Below, in pieces: positions 27,814-35,789 of a DNA stretch of 64,000 nt. Location: the NCBI GenBank assembly GCA_934754355.1, contig CAKVID010000003.1:146153-210152 (forward strand), read 5' to 3'. Under the pieces are notes generated by a model. It saw nothing but the letters and a program-made list of their open reading frames with translations, was not told the DNA's origin and made no database searches. Source of the DNA: an uncultured Clostridia bacterium. GTDB lineage: Bacteria; Bacillota; Clostridia; Christensenellales; UBA1242. How positions within the stretch are numbered: position 1 is the first letter of the stretch; each line of letters starts with the position of its first letter. The position numbers and the translations under genes are program-made.

Positions 27814-28031
27814 CACTTGGCTGGGATAGGATTTGTCTATATGAGCGAGGGCGAATATATTTCGTTTGGCGGAGGGCTTGCACTCCAAAGTCCAAACGAA
27901 TACAGTTCACATTAAGCAACAATGTTGCGTCAATCTTCGGGTGGCAGTTAAAAACTGACGGGTTCCCGAATATACAACTGCTGATGGCAGTTGTGTGGGC
28001 TGAGAAGCCCACGGCCTACTGCCCCAACTAA
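27767..28031 (-). ncRNA. Structured non-coding RNA beside tRNA-Gln
   Basis: About 265 bases without a coding frame but unusually GC-rich for the region. On the minus strand the hairpins in order are GTGGGC/GCCCAC, ACAACTGC/GCAGTTGT, TTCGGG/CCCGAA enclosing CAGTT/AACTG, GCAAC/GTTGC, and TTCGTTTGG/CCAAACGAA with an inner GGAG/CTCC. A long-range helix TGGG..TAGG with CCTA.CCCA (28026-28013 with 27830-27822) closes the whole fold, and an intrinsic terminator follows. The architecture suggests a large structured RNA such as the raiA-associated class; it does not look like RNase P, tmRNA or SRP RNA because their signature sequences are missing. The strand is chosen from the two T-runs; the other strand is not excluded. 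Confidence 0.65.
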
Positions 28032-28038
28032 TAAAAAA

Positions 28039-28052
28039 GAGCCTGTTGGCTC
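28039..28052 (-). terminator. Short hairpin after tRNA-Gln
   Basis: GAGCC/GGCTC hairpin with an ACA-type loop, followed on the minus strand by T6. It lies between the tRNA and the structured RNA and may only partly terminate, since the RNA has no separate promoter. Confidence 0.65.
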
Positions 28053-28061
28053 AATTTTTAT

Positions 28062-28136
28062 TGGCTGGGGTAGTAGGATTTGAACCTACGCATGTTGGAG
28101 TCAGAGTCCAATGCCTTACCGCTTGGCTATACCCCA
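28062..28136 (-). tRNA. tRNA-Gln (anticodon CTG)
   Basis: 75 bases with an encoded CCA end. The acceptor stem is TGGGGTA/TACCCCA with G as the discriminator. The anticodon arm TTGGA-CTCTGAC-TCCAA gives the anticodon CTG, read as glutamine. The T arm GTAGG-TTCAAAT-CCTAC is canonical. The decoded codon is CAG; a TTG isoacceptor must be elsewhere. Confidence 0.95.
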
Positions 28137-28156
28137 CTATAATCTAACACAAAGAT

Positions 28157-28185
28157 ATTGTATCAAAGTTCATTTCATTTTGCAA
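28157..28185 (-). promoter_or_regulatory. Promoter of tRNA-Gln
   Basis: On the minus strand TTGCAA (28185-28180), 17-base spacer, TACAAT (28162-28157), about 20 bases before the tRNA 5' end. It probably also drives the structured RNA. Confidence 0.65.
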
Positions 28186-28302
28186 CAAAAAAACATATTT
28201 TCTGATGATAGTATAAATATATTATTGTTTGTTTATCTTTAATATAAGTATTTTTATAGATTATAAATACTATTTTCTATGTTGTACAGATTAATCTCTA
28301 GT

Positions 28303-28553
28303 TGAGATATAATAGATATGGTTGAGACCCTTAAAGATAAAGGGGAATAATATTAAAAGTATACTCAAAAATAATATAAATATTTATTAAAACAAAAAAT
28401 GTATTTATTAATAATATTACGCAAATAAATTAGTACAAAAGCATAATGATAAATAAAATACACTTGTTAATGAAGTGAACCCCGTAGGGGTCACTGAAAA
28501 TAAAAAACCACCAGGGGGATTTTTCAAGTTTCTTCCTAGTGGTTTTTATTTTT
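28303..28553 (+). other. Gap with possible small RNA on the plus strand
   Basis: The 470 bases from 28137 to 28610 hold no gene of normal size. A TATAAT at 28307 is followed by CCCTT/AAGGGG (about 28327-28349), an AT-rich stretch, a GTGAACCCC/GGGGTCAC hairpin (about 28477-28496) and the terminator at 28503. This could be a small RNA of about 230 bases, but the -35 element is weak. Confidence 0.3.
28503..28553. terminator. Bidirectional terminator after ABC exporter
   Basis: AAAAACCAC..AGG pairs with CCT.GTGGTTTTT; T-runs on both strands. It ends the minus-strand ABC operon and any plus-strand transcript of the gap. Confidence 0.8.
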
Positions 28554-28610
28554 GCAGTGTAAAATGGGTAACACTTCAACTTTGGTAGGAGTTTTCTAAT
28601 TGAATTTATA

Positions 28611-30623
28611 TTAGAAATTACTAAATTGGCTATTGTATAGATTGTAATAAAAACCTTTCTTATTTAGCAATTGCTGATGTGTTCCTTGCTCTATAATATT
28701 GCCTTTGTTCATAACAAGTATTACATCGCTATTAACAATTGTAGATAGTCTATGTGCTACTACAAAACTTGTCTTGCCTTCCATCATCTTATTGAATGCT
28801 TCTTGAATGGCTAGTTCTGTACGAGTATCTATATTTGATGTGGCCTCATCTAGAATTAGCATTGGAGGTTTGGCAAGCATTAATCTTGCAATACAAATTA
28901 ATTGTTTCTGTCCTTGAGATAGATTGTCTCCATTCTCATTAATAATAGCATTATATCCATTTGGGATTGTTTGAATAAAGTGGTCAACTCCTGCTAATTT
29001 TGCTGCTCTTATTATTTCTTCATCGGTAGCATTCTCTTTGCCATAAGCAATATTATCTTTGATAGAAGCCGAGAATAACCATGTCTCTTGTAGAACCATT
29101 CCGTATTGTTTACGCAGACTACTTCTAGTAACTTCTGTAATGGGGTGTCCGCTTACAGTAATTTGACCATGGTCTACATCATAAAATCTCATAAGTAGAT
29201 TAATAAGTGTACTTTTTCCACAACCCGTAGGGCCTACTATTGCAACTCTCTGTCCTTTGGTTATGTGTAAATTCAAATCTTGAATAAGTTTCTTATCTTG
29301 AGTATAAGAGAAGTCTACATGATTAAAGTCTACTTCTCCAGTGCATTTCTTGATGTCTGGCAAGTTCTCGTCACTTACTTCATTCTTCATATCTAGCACA
29401 TTGAATACTCTTATTGCCGAAGCATATGCTGATTGCAAATCTGTAAAGACATCGGCTATGTCATTAAATGGACGAGTGTATTTATTGGCATAAGATAAGA
29501 ATACAGATATACCGCCAATAGACATATTTCCTTTTAGTGCAGATAAACAACCAAGTATTGCAACTGATGCATATAGTAGTCCATTTATAAATCTTGTAGT
29601 AGGGGCGGATAGCGAAGAATAAAACATCGCTTTCTCATTTACATCTTTTAGTTTAGAATTGATTTCATCAAATTTGGCAATAGAGCGTTCTTCATATCTA
29701 AAGCCTTTAACGATTTTCTGATTACCAACATATTCAACCATTGTGCCGGATAAGTCTCCAACCATCTTGGCTTGTTTCTTAAATAACTTGTGTGAAAGTT
29801 TGGCAATAATTGTTGTAATAATTATAGATATTGGAGTAGCACAAATTATTACAATACTAATTGTTACATTTATTCTAACCATAAATATTAATGTTAGGAC
29901 TATTGTGGCTAAGCAATCGAAGAAAGTTGTTAGTCCCATTACAAAGCCGTCGGTTATTAAATCCACATCGTTTATCATACGAGATTGCAAGTCGCCATGG
30001 CTACTGCTATCTAGTATTTTAAGAGGTACTTTGTTGAATTTCTGGAATATCTCGTTGTGCATTCTTTCTTCTATTTTGTATGCCATTCCATTAGCAATTC
30101 TAGATAGTAACCATTTGAATACTGCAAAGCCTACAACACATATAGATAGATATCCCATGAATTTCAAAACCATAGGAAAGTCTACTTCGTTTGGCCCAAT
30201 TATGTAGTCTATGCCCTCGCCAATAAGTAGTGGTATAAATATCTCAAATATAGAGTTTATGCCAGCACATAGTATAGCTAGTGTCATAAGAACCCAGTGT
30301 TTTCGCAAATAACCTAGAGTTCTCAAAATTACAGAAGAGGTCTTTGGTTTCTTGATTCTGGCTACACTTTCAATTCTTTTGGAATTAGTATCTAGAATAA
30401 CTGGAGCATCTGCTACACTCTCTGTTTTGTCATCGGTATTGATTACAACGGGAGAAGTAAGGGTAGCGGGAACTATGGTTGGCACTTCTACATTTTTGAC
30501 TGGTTGTGCTTTCTCGGGGTTATTAAAAGAATGATTAGGAAGGGCGGATATTGCTTTCTGAATTTTCCTAAATTCATTTTGTTCGGTCTTTTTTCTTTCT
30601 TCTTTCTTTGTTCGTTTTCTCAA
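28611..30623 (-). CDS. ABC exporter half-transporter, intact ATP site
   Basis: 670 residues. A lysine-rich N-terminal extension of about 100 residues precedes six membrane helices (about 110-400) and a nucleotide-binding domain: Walker A GPTGCGKST, signature LSQGQKQ, Walker B MLILDEATSNID with the catalytic glutamate, H-loop VVAHRLS. It is the second gene of a pair with the 572-residue half-transporter upstream (15-base gap), and the two surely form a heterodimer like BmrCD or TM287/288. The substrate (drug, lipid or peptide) is unknown. The start is at 30623; the extension lacks similarity to known transporter parts. Confidence 0.92.
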   Translation of the reverse strand: MRKRTKKEERKKTEQNEFRKIQKAISALPNHSFNNPEKAQPVKNVEVPTIVPATLTSPVVINTDDKTESVADAPVILDTNSKRIESVARIKKPKTSSVILRTLGYLRKHWVLMTLAILCAGINSIFEIFIPLLIGEGIDYIIGPNEVDFPMVLKFMGYLSICVVGFAVFKWLLSRIANGMAYKIEERMHNEIFQKFNKVPLKILDSSSHGDLQSRMINDVDLITDGFVMGLTTFFDCLATIVLTLIFMVRINVTISIVIICATPISIIITTIIAKLSHKLFKKQAKMVGDLSGTMVEYVGNQKIVKGFRYEERSIAKFDEINSKLKDVNEKAMFYSSLSAPTTRFINGLLYASVAILGCLSALKGNMSIGGISVFLSYANKYTRPFNDIADVFTDLQSAYASAIRVFNVLDMKNEVSDENLPDIKKCTGEVDFNHVDFSYTQDKKLIQDLNLHITKGQRVAIVGPTGCGKSTLINLLMRFYDVDHGQITVSGHPITEVTRSSLRKQYGMVLQETWLFSASIKDNIAYGKENATDEEIIRAAKLAGVDHFIQTIPNGYNAIINENGDNLSQGQKQLICIARLMLAKPPMLILDEATSNIDTRTELAIQEAFNKMMEGKTSFVVAHRLSTIVNSDVILVMNKGNIIEQGTHQQLLNKKGFYYNLYNSQFSNF

Positions 30624-30638
30624 AATCTTTGCCCTCCT

Positions 30639-32357
30639 TTATTTAGTTTGTGACATGTATATTTCTTTGTATACAGGGCAGGTCTCTAGTAATTCACTAT
30701 GCTTGCCTTCTCCTACAACTTCGCCATTGTCTAGTACTATTATTAAGTCGGCGTTTCTAATTGTATTGGCTCTCTGTGATACAAGTATTACGGTTGCGTT
30801 AATATTTTCTTTAATGCTTTTTCTCAAATTTGCATCGGTTGCAAAGTCTAGTGCTGAGGCACTATCGTCTAGTATTAATATTTCAGGATCTCCCACAAGT
30901 GCTCTTGCAATTGTTAGTCTTTGTCTCTGTCCGCCCGAGAAGTTTTTGCCACCCGCTTGTACTCGGTAGTCGTACTTTTCTGGTAGATTTCTTACAAAAT
31001 CTTGGCTTTGGGATATCTTGATTGCTTTCTTCATTTCTGCAATTGTGGCATCATCTTTTCGCCAGCGTAAATTGTCTTTGAGTGTGCCTTTGAATAATAC
31101 TGCTTTCTGTGGTACTATTCCAATTTTGGCTCTTAATTGATTTAGTGGATAATCTTTGACACTAATGCCATCTACATATACTTGACCTTCAGTAGTGTCA
31201 TAAAATCTAGGAATAAGATATGTAATACTGCTCTTGCCACTACCAGTTCCTCCAATAATTCCAATTGTCTGACCGGGATATGCTACAAAACTTAAATTCT
31301 TGATGGCAAGTTTGGCAGAGTCTGAGTATGCAAAACTTACATTCTTGAATTCTACCTTTGGCACATTAGGATTAGTTTTTATATCTAGGTTATCGTGATT
31401 AGTCTCAACTATTGAAGGAGTAGTGTCGAATACTTCGTTAATTCTATCTGCACAGTTGAATGCTTTGATAAATGCAATAATTAAATTTGCAAGTGATACA
31501 AGGGCGGTGGATATTTGAGTTAGATAATTAACGAAAGCAATAATTTGGCCTTGTGTTAATCCGCCAATATTTACTTGCAATCCTCCAAACCACATAACTG
31601 CGATAATTGCAAAATTAATTATTGTAGAAGTGATAGGATTAAGTAGTGAAGATATAGATACAACTTTCACGGCAGATTTTCTTAGTCTTCTAGATGCTCC
31701 CACAAATCTTTTTTCTTCGGCGGATTGTTTATTGAATGCTCTTATAACCCTTGAACCTTGCAAATTTTCTCTGGTTATCTCGCTTACTTTGTCCAAATTT
31801 TTCTGAGTAGTATCGTATAGAGGCTCAGTCTTTTTAAGTATTATAAATACTGCAAGTAGAATTAATGGTGCTACAATCAAGAATAGTAGAGATAATTTCA
31901 CATCAATTAGTATTGCCATTACTGTAGAGCCAATTATTAGAAAAGGTGTTCTCATAACAGTTCTTAGAAACATTCCAAGAGCAGTGTCTATTCTGGTTAC
32001 ATCGTGGGTCATTCTATTATTAAGAGTGGCAGTTCCAAATTTATCTAGTTCGGCATGAGATAGAGTATTAATATGTACATACATACTCTTCCTTATATTA
32101 TAACTAACCCCCGAACATGCTCTGGCACTAAGTTTGGCACATATTATAGCACTTATTATTCCTACAAAGTTAAGTGCAACTACAATGGCTCCCCATGTGG
32201 ATATGTATCTAATATCGTGGTTTTTGACACCAATGTCTATCATGTTTGCTACAAGTAGAGGGATAATTATATCTGTAATGGTTTCCAAAAATTTGAAAGC
32301 GGGAGCGGAGATCATCTCTTTCTTGTATGGTTTAAAAAAGCGAAATAATTTTTTCAA
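30639..32357 (-). CDS. ABC exporter half-transporter, degenerate ATP site
   Basis: 572 residues with six membrane helices and a nucleotide-binding domain: Walker A GGTGSGKSS, signature FSGGQRQRL, Walker B ILILDDSASALD in which the catalytic glutamate is replaced by aspartate, and LVSQRANTIR where the H-loop histidine would be (glutamine instead). This is the usual degenerate partner of heterodimeric exporters, whose site does not hydrolyse ATP well. It comes first in the operon and is cotranscribed with the 670-residue half. No regulator of the pair is adjacent. Confidence 0.92.
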   Translation of the reverse strand: MKKLFRFFKPYKKEMISAPAFKFLETITDIIIPLLVANMIDIGVKNHDIRYISTWGAIVVALNFVGIISAIICAKLSARACSGVSYNIRKSMYVHINTLSHAELDKFGTATLNNRMTHDVTRIDTALGMFLRTVMRTPFLIIGSTVMAILIDVKLSLLFLIVAPLILLAVFIILKKTEPLYDTTQKNLDKVSEITRENLQGSRVIRAFNKQSAEEKRFVGASRRLRKSAVKVVSISSLLNPITSTIINFAIIAVMWFGGLQVNIGGLTQGQIIAFVNYLTQISTALVSLANLIIAFIKAFNCADRINEVFDTTPSIVETNHDNLDIKTNPNVPKVEFKNVSFAYSDSAKLAIKNLSFVAYPGQTIGIIGGTGSGKSSITYLIPRFYDTTEGQVYVDGISVKDYPLNQLRAKIGIVPQKAVLFKGTLKDNLRWRKDDATIAEMKKAIKISQSQDFVRNLPEKYDYRVQAGGKNFSGGQRQRLTIARALVGDPEILILDDSASALDFATDANLRKSIKENINATVILVSQRANTIRNADLIIVLDNGEVVGEGKHSELLETCPVYKEIYMSQTK

Positions 32358-32518
32358 AGTATTCTCCTTAAAAAGTGCAAAAAGATTCTACAAAAACTAT
32401 ACAAAAAAATATTCTATCTAGTCTCGTAGTCAAAAGTATATTTTGTTATTTAAAATTATAATTTACTTCTAAATAATTATAAATTGATTATACCAAATAA
32501 CTTTGAAATAGCCAAACA

Positions 32519-32551
32519 ATAAAAAAACAAAGCAAAAATTATTTGCTTTGT
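32519..32551 (-). terminator. efp terminator
   Basis: On the minus strand ACAAAGCAAA pairs with TTTGCTTTGT, followed by T6. Confidence 0.8.
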
Positions 32552-32561
32552 TATAATTTAC

Positions 32562-33119
32562 TTATTTAACTCTTTCCATGTATTCGCCAGTACGAGTATC
32601 AATTCTAATTCTCTCTCCGTTATTTACAAATAGAGGAACTTTGACAACTAGGCCGGTTTCACATTTAGCAGGCTTGTAAGCAGTACCAGAAGTATTGCCG
32701 GCAACAGCAGGTTCGCATTCAACAATATCTAATTCGATAAATGTTGGAGGGTCAATGCTGATTAATTTGCCATTAGCATATTTTACAGAACAAACGGTGT
32801 CGTCCTTGATGTATTTCATAACATCTTGAACTTGCGCTTTGTCAAAAGGTACTTGGTCATAAGTCTCCAAATCCATAAAGTAAACCAAGTCTCCATCTTC
32901 GTAAGAGTACTGCATTTCTTTGGTATCTACGAAAACTTCTCCAACAGTCTCACTTGGCAAAAAGTTTTTCTCAAGAACTTGACCAGTCTCAATATTTTTT
33001 AGTTTAGTTCTAAATAGAGCAGCAAGTCTTGGACGGCTAACTTTTTGATATTCTACTACATACCAAAGTTTGCCATCATATTCTATAGTTGAATTGATTT
33101 TTACATCTTGAATATTCAT
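32562..33119 (-). CDS. efp: Elongation factor P
   Basis: 185 residues, three beta-barrel domains, enters the ribosomal E site to relieve stalling at proline runs. It begins MNIQDVKINSTIEYDGKLWY and then has FRTKLKNIETG and the C-terminal RIDTRTGEYMERV. The modified loop of domain I reads YQKVSRPRLAAL, where other bacteria have a lysine or arginine at the tip, here an arginine-proline pair; the modification route cannot be told. Single gene with its own terminator. Confidence 0.95.
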   Translation of the reverse strand: MNIQDVKINSTIEYDGKLWYVVEYQKVSRPRLAALFRTKLKNIETGQVLEKNFLPSETVGEVFVDTKEMQYSYEDGDLVYFMDLETYDQVPFDKAQVQDVMKYIKDDTVCSVKYANGKLISIDPPTFIELDIVECEPAVAGNTSGTAYKPAKCETGLVVKVPLFVNNGERIRIDTRTGEYMERVK

Positions 33120-33208
33120 AATGTCTCCTAAAATAATTTATTAATCTAAAACTAAAGTATTGTAGCACAAATACTACTATTTTTGCAAGTATATTCTAGA
33201 TATTTTAT

Positions 33209-34423
33209 TTATTTACTCAAATTTTCGCTAGATATTTGATAATAAATTTTCTCTAATTCTTTAGCATTTAGAAGTTTTGGAACGGGATATAGAGGGTTTC
33301 CCTCGCTACTTGCGTGTTTGGCTAGAGTAGAAATGTCTTCTTGCTTGATAAAATCAAATCTCTTAGGAATGCCCATGTTTTCATTCATCTCTAGTATTTT
33401 ATTAATTAATTTGCTACTAGCAATTTGAAGGCTATCATATGGTCTAGCAATATTACAGTATACAGCAATATCTTTAAGTTTATTATAAATAGTTTTGCCG
33501 TATTCGCTAAGTACATAAGGAAGTATTACAGCGTTGGCTAGTCCATGTGCAGTGCCGTACCAACCACCCAATGAATGTGCTACTGCGTGTACATATCCTA
33601 CATAAGATATTGTGAAAGCAATTCCCGCTTGATAACTGGCCTTAAGCATATGTGCTCTTGCTCTTTCGTTATTGCCATCGGCGTATACTTTCTCCAAATT
33701 CTCAAATATTAATCGACAGGCTTCTAGTGCATAATGTCTGGTTTTCTTGGTTGTAGAATTGCCGATATATGCCTCAATTGCATGAGTTAATGCGTCCATG
33801 CCAGTGGTGGCAGTAAGCATTGGTGGAAGATTGAGTGTAAGACTTGCATCAAGAACGGCATATCTAGGAATTAGATTGAAGTCGTTTATAGGATATTTCA
33901 TTTTATTCTCGGGGTCAGAAATTACGGCTGCAACAGTTGTTTCGCTTCCAGTACCCGCTGTAGTTGGAATAGCAATAAGTAGAGGAAGGGGCTTTCTTAT
34001 CTTTAGCAATCCTTTCATTTTCCTTACAGGTTGTTTTGGCTTTACAACTCTAGCACCAATTACTTTGGCACAGTCCATTACACTTCCACCACCAAAAGCA
34101 ATTATACCTTCGCAACCATTATCTTCATACATTTTAAGTCCATCTTCAATATTTTGAATAGTGGGGTTTGGAACGGTTTTATCAAAGACGAATACTTCTA
34201 TGTTATTGTCTTTCAAATCTTTCTCTAGACTATCGGTTAATTGAACTTTCTTGATACCGCTATCTGTTACAAGTAGTACTTTGTGGATATTATTTGTACT
34301 TAGTACATCTTTTACCTTGAGTACACTATCTAATATCTCGGGTTCTCTATATGGCATTAATGGAATTAACCATTTGAATATTGTCTGATATGTTCGACAA
34401 TACATTTTGGCAAATATATTCAT
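33209..34423 (-). CDS. Iron-containing alcohol dehydrogenase
   Basis: 404 residues of the Fe-dependent (group III) dehydrogenase family. The NAD-binding part includes GGGSVMDCAKVIGA and TTAGTGSETT. The metal-binding part includes MDALTHAIEAYIG, HSLGGWYGTAHGLANAVI with the conserved histidines, and a final EGNPLYPVPK. It probably reduces an aldehyde to an alcohol in fermentation. The N-terminal 30 residues (YCRTYQTIFKWLIPLMPYRE) are longer than in most members. It stands alone, with its start in an AT-rich upstream region. Confidence 0.9.
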   Translation of the reverse strand: MNIFAKMYCRTYQTIFKWLIPLMPYREPEILDSVLKVKDVLSTNNIHKVLLVTDSGIKKVQLTDSLEKDLKDNNIEVFVFDKTVPNPTIQNIEDGLKMYEDNGCEGIIAFGGGSVMDCAKVIGARVVKPKQPVRKMKGLLKIRKPLPLLIAIPTTAGTGSETTVAAVISDPENKMKYPINDFNLIPRYAVLDASLTLNLPPMLTATTGMDALTHAIEAYIGNSTTKKTRHYALEACRLIFENLEKVYADGNNERARAHMLKASYQAGIAFTISYVGYVHAVAHSLGGWYGTAHGLANAVILPYVLSEYGKTIYNKLKDIAVYCNIARPYDSLQIASSKLINKILEMNENMGIPKRFDFIKQEDISTLAKHASSEGNPLYPVPKLLNAKELEKIYYQISSENLSK

Positions 34424-34526
34424 ATCTCTCTCCTCTGTATAATTTATATAAAGTATCTATATCGTTTATTTTATCATGTGTATTATATCACAAAAGATTA
34501 TTATATACTAAATATTTTAATTACAT

Positions 34527-34556
34527 AAAAAAAGATTTGTAAAATATTACAAATCT
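34527..34556 (-). terminator. Terminator overlapping the stop of the 34547 gene
   Basis: On the minus strand AGATTTGTAA pairs with TTACAAATCT, followed by T7. The 5' arm contains the TAA stop codon of the gene. Confidence 0.75.
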
Positions 34557-35302
34557 AAATCATAAGCATAATCATCTTGTGCATAACTAATTTGGGGATC
34601 TATTGCTCTTAAGTAATCTTCCCAACTCTCAATAGTTCCATCGGGAGCATTGCAAGCACACAATTTAATAAGATAAGGTCTCTTCTGTGCTACACAATTG
34701 GCTACGATATGTTCTATTGCCGAACACGCCCTGTTGGCTACCACCAAGTCGTAATCATGTACGCTAGTCTTACTACCAAAGTACTCATCATGAGGAGTGC
34801 AGTTAAGATTTGAAATAGACTTATTGGATATTGTAAATTTATCCATAGTGTCAATCTCTCCCATGTTATCGTGGGCAAGAAGTATAGAAGAATAAGGAAT
34901 TTGTCCGCTCCCTACATCTAATATTCTTAGTTTGTCTGTGCCAACTAATTTTTCTATATAATAGGTGAAATCTTCTTGATTTTTCTTTATAGGTTCAAAT
35001 AATTTGTCATTGAGCAATGAAAATGGCAAACATTTCTTGTGTGCTAGAGATAGCGCAAACCTTACATTGGCTAGGTCAATACACCCATGTTCATCTCGAG
35101 GAATGCCCGTCATCTCGTCTATATGCTGTTGTACAAATTGTTTAAATTCAATAGGAATATTTTTATTAAATAAATCTTTGAAATTAGTTACTTCTGTCTC
35201 TGTGTACAATTTGAATAAACTCTCAATATCATACTCCCCAATAGTCGAGTAGGGGTGTTTTCTTAGTTCATCTTTTAAAATTAGATAAGTTTTCGTTTTC
35301 AT
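34547..35302 (-). CDS. Putative SAM-dependent methyltransferase-like protein
   Basis: 251 residues. A helical N-terminal half (about 1-125) leads to a Rossmann-like motif LRILDVGSGQIPYSSILL that resembles SAM-binding motif I, followed by IDTMDKF and DYDLVVANRACSAIEHI, where motifs II-IV would be. No catalytic motif of a specific methyltransferase family is clear, so substrate and activity are unknown. It lies at the edge of the DnaA-box region, reading away from it. The stop codon is built into its terminator. Confidence 0.6.
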   Translation of the reverse strand: MKTKTYLILKDELRKHPYSTIGEYDIESLFKLYTETEVTNFKDLFNKNIPIEFKQFVQQHIDEMTGIPRDEHGCIDLANVRFALSLAHKKCLPFSLLNDKLFEPIKKNQEDFTYYIEKLVGTDKLRILDVGSGQIPYSSILLAHDNMGEIDTMDKFTISNKSISNLNCTPHDEYFGSKTSVHDYDLVVANRACSAIEHIVANCVAQKRPYLIKLCACNAPDGTIESWEDYLRAIDPQISYAQDDYAYDLDL

Positions 35303-35396
35303 TTATATATTCCACCTTATATTAATGTAAAGACCAATATTTCTATTATGAATATTTTATCATTTGTATACACCAAAGTCAATATGGTCAATTTTC

Positions 35397-35755
35397 CGTC
35401 AGTGAATAAAAATTGTTTGAATATAATTATAGAAGTATAACTAAATAACCAAAAATAGTGACTTTTTGTAGAAATAATAACTTATCCACATATTCACACT
35501 TTAATTTTTATAAATTTTTATGAATATTTATTAAAAAGTGAATAATTTTGCATATTTATGAATAAAAAAGTGTAAAAAGTGATTAACTTATCCACTTATC
35601 CACATACAAATGTTCAAACTTATCGAACAGAAGTATGCCAAATAGGGCATTTGGGTGTGTAAAAACGGCTAAATGTGAGTAACTTAAGCAGTTATCCACA
35701 AACAATTTTCGAAAATATACACAAATATGAATAAATGAATAATAGTGAATAATCA
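35397..35755. other. Cluster of DnaA boxes, candidate replication origin
   Basis: The 487-base gap 35303-35789 has no gene. It carries TTATCCACA at 35482-35490, 35596-35604 and 35692-35700, TTATCCACT at 35588-35596 sharing one base with the next box, and one-mismatch boxes in the other orientation (AGTGAATAA at 35401, 35537 and 35744; TGTGAGTAA near 35675). An A+T-only-like stretch at about 35502-35550 could be the unwinding element. This density in one gap is what a bacterial oriC shows, but dnaA and dnaN are not beside it, so a DnaA-titration site remains possible. Confidence 0.55.
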
Positions 35756-35789
35756 AAAAAAATATGCAGAAATAAATCTGCATACATTA

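Noticed and set aside
27709..27915. Open frame of 68 codons on the plus strand
   Set aside because: It crosses the hairpins of the structured RNA, has no ribosome binding site, and its composition follows the RNA stems.
27767..28031. Structured RNA as RNase P, tmRNA or SRP RNA
   Set aside because: The signature sequences of those RNAs, such as GAGGAAAGTCC, a tag reading frame, or the GGAAGCAGC loop, are not found on either strand.
35583..35783. Open frame of 66 codons in the DnaA-box gap
   Set aside because: AT-rich, no ribosome binding site, and the DnaA boxes determine the sequence.
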